Positions 1 through 5,949 of a stretch of DNA of 6,219 nucleotides are shown here, piece by piece (position 1 is the first letter of the stretch; each line of letters begins with the position of its first letter). Below the pieces are notes generated by a model. The model was not told the origin of the DNA and ran no database searches. It saw nothing but the letters and a program-made list of their open reading frames with translations. Origin of the DNA: Candidatus Aminicenantota bacterium (GTDB lineage: Bacteria > Acidobacteriota > Aminicenantia > Aminicenantales > Aminicenantaceae). The stretch lies in contig JAUWJP010000106.1 in assembly GCA_030607635.1 (NCBI GenBank), positions 1-6,219 on the forward strand. The letters are read 5' to 3'. A program made the translations under genes and the position numbers.

Positions 1-158
1 ATCATTTCTTCTCTATCACCTTCCTCAGAGACCAAATCGAAACGTCTAGTCTTGACAGCCACCTCTCGATTTATATCGGGGTCAAGAGCTCTATAGACAA
101 TTCCCATGGCCCCCTTTCCGAGTATACTGGTAATTTTGTATTTACCTATATTTTTCAT
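1..158 (-). CDS. Serine/threonine protein kinase, N-terminal fragment (runs off the left edge)
   Basis: Reading leftward from an ATG at 158, the 52 visible codons begin MKNIGKYKITSILGKGAMG and continue IVYRALDPDINREVAVKT. This is the N-lobe of a Hanks-type (PknB-like) Ser/Thr kinase: the glycine-rich ATP loop G14-K-G16-A-M-G19-x-V21 is followed by the VAVK motif with the ATP-anchoring lysine K36. The kinase domain starts only a few residues after the start codon, so there is no N-terminal extension. The catalytic loop and any C-terminal sensor or repeat domains lie outside the window, so substrate and localisation cannot be judged. The Shine-Dalgarno site is weak (GGAA just upstream). A candidate promoter with an overlapping palindrome lies about 60-90 bases upstream of the ATG. 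The gene is divergent from the DHH-like gene at 655. The family call is secure; the role is unknown. Confidence 0.9.
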   Translation of the reverse strand, partial: MKNIGKYKITSILGKGAMGIVYRALDPDINREVAVKTRRFDLVSEEGDREEM

Positions 159-204
159 TTTTCCAGATTTATGGCTGTATATGCTCTTTTTGAGTTCTGT
201 AAGA

Positions 205-229
205 CAATCATAACGTCCTTTTATGATTG
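205..229. promoter_or_regulatory. Inverted repeat, candidate operator over the kinase promoter
   Basis: CAATCATAA (205-213) and TTATGATTG (221-229) form a perfect 9-bp inverted repeat with a 7-base spacer. It covers the -10 and predicted start site of the kinase promoter. A third half-site, CAATCAT, lies at 249-255 and overlaps the -35. The layout is what a dimeric repressor site would look like; the regulator is unknown. A structured leader RNA is less likely because the predicted start falls inside the repeat. Confidence 0.45.
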
Positions 230-251
230 CAAAGGATTCGCTTGCTGTCAA
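222..251 (-). promoter_or_regulatory. Candidate sigma70-type promoter for the kinase gene
   Basis: On the minus strand there is a perfect -35 TTGACA (251-246), a 17-base spacer, and a -10 AATCAT (228-223, 4/6) preceded by TGC, an extended -10 element. The predicted start is near 216, giving a leader of about 58 bases before the kinase ATG at 158. The -10 lies inside the right arm of the inverted repeat at 205-229. Inferred from sequence only. Confidence 0.5.
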
Positions 252-276
252 TCATCAGTAAAGAGGATTTTTCAAG

Positions 277-465
277 GTGAATACTAATTTTTTTTCCTCA
301 TCTAAGAAGGTTAGAGCGCTCATCTCAACCGAGGAGGAATTATCAGCTAAATATAACCTGCTTAAAAGGAAACTGGTGCGCTACCTCTTATTGAAAACCG
401 GTATCCCTCCACCCATAAAACCACTAATTTCAGCTTTTTCCGTATTACCTCTTAAAAAAATATAA
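277..465 (+). CDS. Doubtful small ORF, 62 codons, hypothetical
   Basis: The reading frame begins with GTG at 277, preceded by AGAGGA (262-267) at a usable 9-base spacing. The product is basic, contains a possible short helix (STEEELSAKYNLLKRKLVRYL) and a proline-rich stretch (GIPPPIKP), and resembles no family I recognise. There is no clear promoter, it has a GTG start, and it lies in an AT-rich region beside repeats, so it may be a chance ORF or the remnant of a gene. It is listed only because it has a plausible ribosome site. Confidence 0.15.
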   Translation: MNTNFFSSSKKVRALISTEEELSAKYNLLKRKLVRYLLLKTGIPPPIKPLISAFSVLPLKKI

Positions 466-495
466 TAGAACGATTCCGTTGTCAACAAAAAAACA

Positions 496-592
496 ATGGG
501 GTCAGACTTGCAAAACTTGCATAATTATAATGCAGATGGGGTCAGACCTTTAAAACTTTTATAATCTGGAAAAAGTAGCCTGTCCCCTTTTT
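496..592. repeat. REP-like cluster: tandem GGGGTCAGAC units plus an inverted partner
   Basis: ATGGGGTCAGAC occurs at 496-507 and again at 536-547, exactly 40 bases apart. The following 18 bases are also related (13 of 18 match, sharing AAAACTT and ATAAT), so the units are diverged tandem copies. An opposite-facing partner, CCTGTCCCC, lies at 579-587. GGGGTCAG of unit 2 can pair with CTGTCCCC with one mismatch, giving a stem-loop. Unit 1 also contains the small palindrome TGCAT (518-522) / ATGCA (530-534). GGGGTCAG / GGGACAGG motifs of this kind are, to my knowledge, typical of REP-like elements mobilised by Y1-type (RAYT) transposases. No transposase gene is in the window. Confidence 0.6.
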
Positions 593-598
593 CATTTT

Positions 599-626
599 TT
601 GCCAAATAGTACCAAATAATGATAAA
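599..626 (+). promoter_or_regulatory. Candidate promoter for the DHH-like gene
   Basis: TTGCCA (599-604, 5/6 match to the -35) and GATAAA (621-626, 4/6 match to the -10) are separated by 16 bases. The predicted start is near 633, leaving about 22 bases of leader. It lies just downstream of the REP-like cluster. Moderate-quality match in AT-rich DNA, so it could be chance. Confidence 0.3.
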
Positions 627-654
627 AGAAAGATAGAAACTGTCACCATCTAAA

Positions 655-1722
655 ATGAACGCAGAAAAAATGGAAATCACCTATCAATTTGTCAATTATG
701 GCGAGGATTTGAGACCAGCAAAAGGCGTTTTAATTCTGGATGTGGGGATGAAAACCGTGCCAGGGGTTATTGACCACCACCATTCTGAGGCCGAAGTGGA
801 ATGCACAGCATCTTTAATCGCGAAGTATCCTAATCTTGTCCTGGATCACATTAGGGAGAGCCCGGCAGAAAAAAAAGAAGATTCCCTTAAACTGAGAATC
901 GTAACACACCGCCTTCCTGACTTTGATTCTAACTCCTCTATTTTCCTCGCCACAAAACTTATAGAAACAGGCAAGATCAATTCTTCTATGGATAAAATAG
1001 CTCAGTATGCCCGGATGGTCGATTCCTCTGCTTTGCCCAAGGATATTGATCTTACTTGTACTCCACACTCCATTCTTCGTTCACTCTTTACCGAAATAAA
1101 AAGAGGAGAGGAAGAGAGTAACCGCGAAAGGGTAAGAGAGGGCTTAAAATTTATGAATTTCTTATATTCCAAGTCAGAAGAGGGGCATGAAATCCTTGAG
1201 AATAAAGAGCTCTTTTCAGGAATTGACAGATACGGATTGGCAATGAGAAAAGTGGAAGATGATTATTTCAGCTATCTATCTGATATTAGCAGAGCTAGGA
1301 AAATCATTCTTTATTTACCCCTGATTCAAGGAAGCGGGAAGAAGAAAGTCGATGGCCTTATCATTAAAAATCCACAAAGCTTTATTCTTAAAGATTGGGC
1401 CCAGAGAGACAGGGAAAATTCTCCGCTCCAGGAAGGCTTCGGCTTGCTCGTAACAAATTTTTGGAACAAAAGATACATTCTCGGAGTCGACCCAGAGAAA
1501 GAGGTGAATCTCAGAGGACTCGGAGACTTGCTGAATGAAAAGGAGGCTGAAAAGAGGATTAATACAGGAAAACCTTTTACTTTCCGCTGGTACGACGGGA
1601 ATTGCCCCTTTTTTAACTTCCGGATCATCGATTCTCCCCTGGATGGGACGAAGTTAAGTCAGGAGGAGATTGTCAATACACTTCTTTCTTTTGGTCAAAA
1701 CGCGGATTCAAAAGCACCTTGA
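655..1722 (+). CDS. DHH-like phosphoesterase with apparently permuted motif order, function unknown
   Basis: This 355-aa protein carries the signature residues of the DHH phosphoesterase superfamily (RecJ, NrnA, family II pyrophosphatase, PPX1) in an unusual order. Near the N-terminus is VLILDVG (D29), like motif II, then GVIDHHHSEAE (D40-H41-H42), like motif III, followed by ECTASLIAKY (49-58), which matches the C-T-A-x-I helix that normally follows DHH. Only after these comes THRLPDFDS (H85, P88, D89, D91), like motif I (HxxPDxDS), which is normally first. YARMVDSSAL (D123) may stand in for motif IV. The metal-binding set is therefore present, suggesting an active metallophosphoesterase, probably Mn-dependent. 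The C-terminal half (about 210-345) has no domain I recognise; RWYDG (311-315) and IIDSPLDGTKLS (324-335) look conserved in style. There is no signal peptide or membrane segment, so it is likely cytoplasmic. The ATG at 655 has no good Shine-Dalgarno; M6 (670) is an alternative. An in-frame stop at 634 excludes an earlier start. Substrate unknown. Confidence 0.6.
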   Translation: MNAEKMEITYQFVNYGEDLRPAKGVLILDVGMKTVPGVIDHHHSEAEVECTASLIAKYPNLVLDHIRESPAEKKEDSLKLRIVTHRLPDFDSNSSIFLATKLIETGKINSSMDKIAQYARMVDSSALPKDIDLTCTPHSILRSLFTEIKRGEEESNRERVREGLKFMNFLYSKSEEGHEILENKELFSGIDRYGLAMRKVEDDYFSYLSDISRARKIILYLPLIQGSGKKKVDGLIIKNPQSFILKDWAQRDRENSPLQEGFGLLVTNFWNKRYILGVDPEKEVNLRGLGDLLNEKEAEKRINTGKPFTFRWYDGNCPFFNFRIIDSPLDGTKLSQEEIVNTLLSFGQNADSKAP

Positions 1723-1773
1723 TTTTTTTCTTTCTTAGCTATACCTTAAGTTTTAGAAAACATATCAATATAA

Positions 1774-1781
1774 AAAGGAGG
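1774..1781 (+). promoter_or_regulatory. Strong ribosome binding site of the C69 dipeptidase gene
   Basis: AAAGGAGG lies 8 bases upstream of the ATG at 1790. It is close to the ideal anti-16S match and fixes the start. It contrasts with the absence of any such site before serS and its poor placement before cobO in the same window. Confidence 0.85.
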
Positions 1782-1789
1782 ATTTAGCA

Positions 1790-3421
1790 ATGAAACAAAA
1801 GTTCATTTTCCCTGCTATTCTTTTATTCTTGATTTTATTGTCGGTTAACCAATGGGCTGACGATAACTGCTCAAGCTTTTTGGTGACAAAAGGAGCCTCA
1901 AAAGACGGGTCGGTCATGATTACTTATACCTGTGACGGGGAATTCCTTCCCCATCTTGAATATATTCCTGCTCGAGACCATGATCCCGGCTCAACCGTAG
2001 AAATCAAGGGAAGAGACGGCAAGATCAGGGGCAAGGTCGAACAGGTCCCCCATACTTTTGCCGTTGTCGGCTTGATGAATGAACACCAGCTGGCTATTGG
2101 TGAAACAACTTTCGGTGGCCGTAGGGAACTGCGAAACCCAGACGGTCTCCTTCATTATTTCTTTTTAATGAGACTTGCCCTTCAGCGAGCCAAAACTTCC
2201 AGGGAAGCTATTAAAGTCATGGCTGAACTGGTCAAGGAATACGGGTATGCGAGTACAGGGGAATCCTTTTCCATTGCTGATCCCAAGGAAGCTTGGATCA
2301 TGGAGATGATCGGTCCGGGACCGGGCGGAAAAGGAGCTCATTGGGTGGCGCTGCAGATTCCAGACGGATACATTTCCGCCCATGCCAATATGTCCCGCAT
2401 CGGGGAGTTCCCTTTAAACGATCCCGAAAATTGTATTTACTCCGCAAATGTTATCTCCTTTGCTGAGGAGAAAGGTTATTATAATAAAAAATCCAAAAAA
2501 CCGTTCAGTTTCCGTTATGCCTACGATCCTCCAGAGCCTTCATCACTCAGGACTTGTGCTGCCCGCGTCTGGAGTATGTTTCGCCGAAGCGCACCATCTC
2601 AGAATTTTTCCCCAGATTTCCAGCGCGGCAAAAAGGGCGCCAAGCCTTATCCCTTGTGGATCAAGCCTGACCAGAAGCTTTCCTTGCAGGATGTGATGAA
2701 TATCATGCGTGACCATTATGAGGGAACTGATTTTGACATGACCAAAGGGATAGATGCCGGGCCGTTCGGATGCCCCGTTCGCTGTCGAGATCTCACCTGG
2801 GAAGTGGACGGTGTCGAACACAGCTGGGAGCGTCCCATATCAACACAACAGACAGGGTTTTCTTTCATTTCTCAGTCCCGGGCATGGCTCCCAGATGCCG
2901 TAGGCGGTGTCTACTGGTACGGCGTGGACGACACGTATACAACCTGTTATATTCCCCTCTACTGCTGCATTCAAGATCTGCCCAAGCCATTCACTGTTGG
3001 GGATCTCCAAAAATTTTCATGGGATTCAGCCTGGTGGGTGTTTAATTTTGTGGCCAACTATGCCAACCTGAAGTATTCCTACATGGTTCAAGACATTCAA
3101 AAAATCCAGACAGCCCTGGAAGCTAAGTTCCTCTCTCTTCAGCCGGCAATTGAGAAAATAGCTCTCGAGTTATACAAAACAGACCCGAAGCTCATGGTTC
3201 AATATTTGACTAACTATTCAGTCAGCCAGGGAGAGCAGGTGGTCAAACGCTGGATCGAACTGGGTGAGTACCTGTTGACAAAATACAACGACGGCTATGT
3301 CAAAGATGATAGAGGACGACCTCGTGGTATCGGCTATCCCTCGGAATGGCTTAAAGAAGTTTTAAAATCCAAGCCCAAACAGTTCAAGCTGCCTAAATGG
3401 GGTGAGGAAAAGAAATCGTGA
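1790..3421 (+). CDS. Secreted C69-family (U34) dipeptidase
   Basis: The 543-aa product matches peptidase family C69 (PepD-like dipeptidases), N-terminal-nucleophile hydrolases in which a cysteine becomes residue 1 after maturation. A signal peptide is visible: basic MKQK, hydrophobic core about 5-18, and likely cleavage after A23. Cys27 in DDNCSSFLVTKGASKDGS is the expected nucleophile, so only a very short propeptide (about DDN) would remain to be removed. Family landmarks follow: VPHTFAVVGLMNEHQLAIGE (86-105) and TTFGGR (106-111), AWIMEMIGPG (168-177), and DGYISAHANMSRIG (192-205). The length fits the longer secreted members of the family. It should act outside the cytoplasmic membrane, cleaving dipeptides or short peptides for uptake. 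It starts 67 bases after the DHH-like gene on the same strand, with a strong ribosome site of its own. It converges with the TrmO-like gene, leaving only 29 bases between stop codons and no clear terminator. Family confident; exact specificity not known. Confidence 0.9.
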   Translation: MKQKFIFPAILLFLILLSVNQWADDNCSSFLVTKGASKDGSVMITYTCDGEFLPHLEYIPARDHDPGSTVEIKGRDGKIRGKVEQVPHTFAVVGLMNEHQLAIGETTFGGRRELRNPDGLLHYFFLMRLALQRAKTSREAIKVMAELVKEYGYASTGESFSIADPKEAWIMEMIGPGPGGKGAHWVALQIPDGYISAHANMSRIGEFPLNDPENCIYSANVISFAEEKGYYNKKSKKPFSFRYAYDPPEPSSLRTCAARVWSMFRRSAPSQNFSPDFQRGKKGAKPYPLWIKPDQKLSLQDVMNIMRDHYEGTDFDMTKGIDAGPFGCPVRCRDLTWEVDGVEHSWERPISTQQTGFSFISQSRAWLPDAVGGVYWYGVDDTYTTCYIPLYCCIQDLPKPFTVGDLQKFSWDSAWWVFNFVANYANLKYSYMVQDIQKIQTALEAKFLSLQPAIEKIALELYKTDPKLMVQYLTNYSVSQGEQVVKRWIELGEYLLTKYNDGYVKDDRGRPRGIGYPSEWLKEVLKSKPKQFKLPKWGEEKKS

Positions 3422-3450
3422 TAAGATAATTTCGGTATTTCAATAGGTGA

Positions 3451-4035
3451 TTATTTCTTCTGTTTCAATCCAATTTCTTTCTCAACATCCAGATTAATTT
3501 TCCCACCAGGACAATCAATAGAAGGAAGCAAGGGTTTGATATCCAGAACTGGTGTTCTGTTAAAGGCGTCAATGCCTCTTACATGAAGGATATTACCTTC
3601 AACCTTTTTAAGTTTTATTACGCTAAAACCGATAGAGTTTGGACGATTTGGAGATCTTGTGGCAAACAATCCAAAAGTATGTGAGCTGCTGGGTGGTCGA
3701 ACTGGAGTATGCCAGCCTTTAGAAAGATGCATATGATAGATTACGATGATGTATTCATATTTCTCAAGATCCCGCAGTGCCTCCTGATATTCTGGATACA
3801 CTTCAATAGTACCTTTAATTTCAGTCTGAAGGATTCCCTGCCTGGGAGATCCCGTTTGAGGCGTTAATTCAGTATGGAATATACCAATGGATTGATAGAC
3901 TATTTTCACAGGGTCCTGTTTTATTTGTTCTTCAGATTGGATTGTTCTAGCCAATAATGGAACAGCGCATCCACTCAGGAGTAAGACGACTAGGCTCAGA
4001 TAAACCATTTTTTGAAATAGCCTGTGGTGACTCAT
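3451..4035 (-). CDS. TrmO/TsaA-domain protein with a lipoprotein signal peptide
   Basis: Residues about 45-175 of this 194-aa protein are a TsaA (YaeB/TrmO, formerly VirR) domain: GIFHTELTPQTGSPRQG (51-67), IEVYPEYQEALRDLEKYEY (77-95), VRPPSS (112-117), FATRSPNRPNSIGFSV (124-139), and GIDAFNRTPVLDIKP (154-168). Characterised TrmO methylates N6 of t6A37 in tRNA using S-adenosylmethionine, a cytoplasmic job. Here the N-terminus is instead a bacterial lipoprotein signal: MSHHRLFQK, a hydrophobic core (about 10-20) and the lipobox L20-S21-G22-C23. The start at 4035 is supported by a strong ribosome site (AAAAGGAGA, GGAG at 4048-4045, 9 bases from the ATG), whereas M10 has none. The protein may thus be exported and lipid-anchored, which does not fit tRNA methylation. 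It lacks the C-terminal extension of E. coli TrmO (235 aa). Either the fold has been reused for another ligand or the hydrophobic segment is only a membrane anchor. Confidence 0.85.
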   Translation of the reverse strand: MSHHRLFQKMVYLSLVVLLLSGCAVPLLARTIQSEEQIKQDPVKIVYQSIGIFHTELTPQTGSPRQGILQTEIKGTIEVYPEYQEALRDLEKYEYIIVIYHMHLSKGWHTPVRPPSSSHTFGLFATRSPNRPNSIGFSVIKLKKVEGNILHVRGIDAFNRTPVLDIKPLLPSIDCPGGKINLDVEKEIGLKQKK

Positions 4036-4044
4036 TGTTTTGTT

Positions 4045-4094
4045 CTCCTTTTATAGGTTATATGACCTATTCTTAATAACATTTTTATATAATA
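4045..4094 (-). promoter_or_regulatory. Upstream control region of the TrmO-like lipoprotein gene (ribosome site, palindrome, -10)
   Basis: Reading leftward, an AT-rich stretch contains a possible -10 TATTAT (4094-4089), with only a weak -35 (TGGTCA at 4119-4114, 19-base spacer). Next comes an 18-bp near-perfect palindrome at 4053-4070 (ATAGGT...ACCTAT, 16 of 18 bases symmetric), then the ribosome site GGAG (4048-4045). The palindrome could be an operator or, in RNA, a small stem directly beside the ribosome site. The ribosome site is solid; the promoter is tentative. Confidence 0.45.
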
Positions 4095-4202
4095 CAACAT
4101 TTTATCAGCATTTTGACCAGACTGTTTGAGCGCGATAAGCTCACTCAGCAATTTCAGAGGGTGATAATTTAGATAAAACTTGGGGGATTTGTGGCAAGCA
4201 CC

Positions 4203-4230
4203 AAAAGGAAATTCGCTTCAATATCGAATT
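4203..4230 (-). terminator. Weak possible terminator after tRNA-Ser(GCU)
   Basis: On the minus strand AATTCG (4230-4225) can pair with CGAATT (4215-4210) across a 9-base loop, followed by TCCTTTT. It lies 9 bases past the tRNA 3' end, the right place for a terminator, but the stem is short and the T-run brief. Confidence 0.25.
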
Positions 4231-4238
4231 GGTTGCAG

Positions 4239-4332
<94 letters not shown>

Positions 4333-4355
4333 GTGGTACTCTTGATGGCTATGCT

Positions 4356-4383
4356 ATTCTATCATTTTTTAGGTTGTAATCAA
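4356..4383 (-). promoter_or_regulatory. Candidate promoter of tRNA-Ser(GCU)
   Basis: On the minus strand TTGATT (4383-4378) and TAGAAT (4361-4356, 5/6) are 16 bases apart, and TGA directly before the -10 makes an extended -10 element. The predicted start is near 4349, leaving about a 17-base 5' leader for RNase P to remove before the tRNA at 4332. Good match, well placed. Confidence 0.6.
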
Positions 4384-4426
4384 AATTAATCAGCAAGCAA
4401 CTGCCATTTTTTGGTATTCAGTACAC

Positions 4427-4492
4427 GCTTGATAAATCAAGTATCTACATAGAAAAACATAAGGTGGGCTTGATGAATCAAGCCCCTACATA
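4427..4492. repeat. Two diverged hairpin repeats between the serine tRNA genes
   Basis: Two 25-base units, at 4427-4451 and 4468-4492, share GCTTGAT-n-AATCAAG then CTACATA (21 of 25 identical) and are 41 bases apart. Each is a hairpin: CTTGAT/ATCAAG (4428-4441) and a stronger 9-bp GGGCTTGAT/ATCAAGCCC with a 2-base centre (4466-4485). There is no following T-run on either strand, so they look like a short palindromic interspersed repeat family rather than terminators. The rest of the 249-base gap between the tRNAs holds the promoter at 4356-4383 and nothing else that I can identify. Confidence 0.6.
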
Positions 4493-4581
4493 ATATGAAT
4501 CAATGCTTTACAATTGATAAAATTTCTAGCAAATCATCAAAAGTGCGGGTTTTATGAATCGAACCACAAGAAATTTATGGA

Positions 4582-4671
4582 TGGCGGAGGGAGAGGGATT
4601 CGAACCCCCGTTCCGGTTGCCCGGAAAGCGATTTTCAAGACCGCCGCCTTAAGCCGCTCGGCCATCCCTCC
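4582..4671 (-). tRNA. tRNA-Ser, anticodon UGA, abutting serS
   Basis: The acceptor GGAGGGA (4671-4665) pairs perfectly with TCCCTCC (4592-4586); the discriminator is G (4585) and CCA is encoded (4584-4582). The anticodon loop CTTGAAA contains TGA, reading UCN-type serine codons, chiefly UCA. The variable arm TTCCGG-GCAA-CCGGAA is long, as in all serine tRNAs, and the T-arm contains GGGTTCGAATCCC. Its first base is also the last base of the serS stop codon TAG, a 1-base overlap. No convincing full promoter precedes it: a -10-like TAAAAT (4683-4678) lacks a -35. It is therefore probably co-transcribed with serS, or started from that weak element. Confidence 0.97.
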
Positions 4672-5942
4672 TAGGTAATTTTATCCAGGCCGTCCATGTA
4701 AAGCCGCAAAACTTTAGGAATAACAACAGAGCCATCTTCCTGTTGATAACTTTCCAGAATAGCACTGACTGTCCTTCCCAAAGCTACTCCGGAACCGTTC
4801 AGAGTATGAACAAACTCCAGCTTCGACTTTTCTTTTCTTCGAAAACGGATATTGGCTCTTCTTGCCTGGAAATCCTCACAATTAGTACAGGAGGAAATTT
4901 CCATGTATTTCTTTCGGGCAGGCATCCAGAGCTCCACATCATAGGTTTTAGCCCCTGAAAAGCCCATATCTGCGGTACAGAGAACAACCACCCTGTAGTG
5001 CAACCCCAATCTCTTTAAAACCTCCTCAGCATCCAGGGTCATTTTTTCATGTTCCCGGTAAGAATCTTCGGGTAAAGAAAAGATCACGAGCTCAACTTTG
5101 TTGAACTGGTGCTGGCGAATAAGTCCTCTTATATCTTTCCCGTAGGAGCCGGCTTCCCGTCTGAAACATGGAGTGTAAGCCACAAATCTCTTCGGGAGGG
5201 AATCGGCTTCAAGAATATCGTCTTGATAAAGGTTAGTGAGAGGAACCTCCGCGGTAGGAATCATGTACCAAGGATAGCCCCGCAGCTTGAAAAGGTCATT
5301 TTCAAACTTAGGCAAATTCCCTGTTCCTATCAGGCTCTTTTCATTGGCTATGAAAGGTGGGATCACCTCTTGGTATTTATTTTCCTCCGTATGAACATCA
5401 AGCATAAAATTGATCAATGATCTTTCAAGCTTAGCTCCTGCGCCAAAATAAACAGCAAACCTCGAACCTGCAATCTTGGCGGCTTTCTCAAAATCCAAGA
5501 TGCCCAGTTTCTTGCCGATTTCCCAATGAGGTTTGAGAGGGAAAGAGAATTTCGGCTTCTCGCCAAACGTCCGGACTTCGACGTTTTCTTTAGAGCTATT
5601 GCCCTCAGGTACAGACTCATGGGGAACATTAGGAATGGAGAGCGAGATTTCCCTCAGCTTCTCCTCAAGTTCTCTCAGTTTCTCTTCCAGTTTTTTTATC
5701 TCTCCAGCCACCTTTTTCATTTCTGAAATGACCGAAGCAGGATCTTTTCCTTCCTTCTTCTTTTGGGCTACGAGCTGAGAAGCCCTGTTTTTTTCATGAC
5801 GCAGGTTTTCAATTTTTGTTAAATAGCTTTTCTTTTCCTGGGAAAGCTTTATAAATTTATCGAGGCTGAGCTTAATTCCTCGGGCTTTAATCTTTTTTAT
5901 TACAAAATCAGCGTTTTCCAGCATATATTTTGAATCCAGCAT
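4671..5942 (-). CDS. serS: Seryl-tRNA synthetase
   Basis: This 423-aa class IIa synthetase charges tRNA-Ser with serine in the cytoplasm; E. coli SerRS has 430 residues, so it is full length. The N-terminus MLDSKYMLEN is typical. A long lysine/glutamate-rich coiled-coil arm (about 30-100, with EKKSYLTKIENLRHEKNRAS and KKLEEKLRELEEKLRE) is the part that grips the long variable arm of tRNA-Ser. The catalytic core has motif 1 around 174-196, the serine-site TAE (230-232), motif 2 from FRREAGSYGKD (260) to RQHQF (280), and motif 3 NGSGVALGRTVSAILE (382-397) with R390. No Shine-Dalgarno precedes the ATG; instead an extended -10 ends 7 bases upstream, implying a leaderless mRNA. The gene runs directly into tRNA-Ser(UGA), with tRNA-Ser(GCU) further downstream, so enzyme and substrates are encoded together. 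Confidence 0.97.
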   Translation of the reverse strand: MLDSKYMLENADFVIKKIKARGIKLSLDKFIKLSQEKKSYLTKIENLRHEKNRASQLVAQKKKEGKDPASVISEMKKVAGEIKKLEEKLRELEEKLREISLSIPNVPHESVPEGNSSKENVEVRTFGEKPKFSFPLKPHWEIGKKLGILDFEKAAKIAGSRFAVYFGAGAKLERSLINFMLDVHTEENKYQEVIPPFIANEKSLIGTGNLPKFENDLFKLRGYPWYMIPTAEVPLTNLYQDDILEADSLPKRFVAYTPCFRREAGSYGKDIRGLIRQHQFNKVELVIFSLPEDSYREHEKMTLDAEEVLKRLGLHYRVVVLCTADMGFSGAKTYDVELWMPARKKYMEISSCTNCEDFQARRANIRFRRKEKSKLEFVHTLNGSGVALGRTVSAILESYQQEDGSVVIPKVLRLYMDGLDKIT

Positions 5943-5949
5943 GCCGCAG

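Noticed and set aside
1709..1730. TCAA...TTGA followed by seven Ts, as a terminator after the DHH-like gene
   Set aside because: The stem is only 4 AT-rich pairs and overlaps the stop codon; too weak to call.
1719..1747. TTGATT-N17-TACCTT as a promoter of the dipeptidase gene
   Set aside because: The -10 matches only about half the consensus, and nearby AT-rich alternatives are equally weak, so no position can be defended.
2448..3045. Several ORFs of 80-92 codons overlapping the dipeptidase gene in other frames
   Set aside because: They lie inside a clearly conserved coding frame and show no family features or ribosome sites.
3422..3450. Bidirectional terminator between the convergent dipeptidase and TrmO-like genes
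   Set aside because: The 29-base gap contains no inverted repeat or T-run.
4552..4570. T-arm-like string (minus strand GGTTCGATTC) 12 bases past tRNA-Ser(UGA), possibly an attachment-site remnant
   Set aside because: The match is only about 10 bases, the flanks cannot form a T-stem, and no integrase or prophage gene is present.
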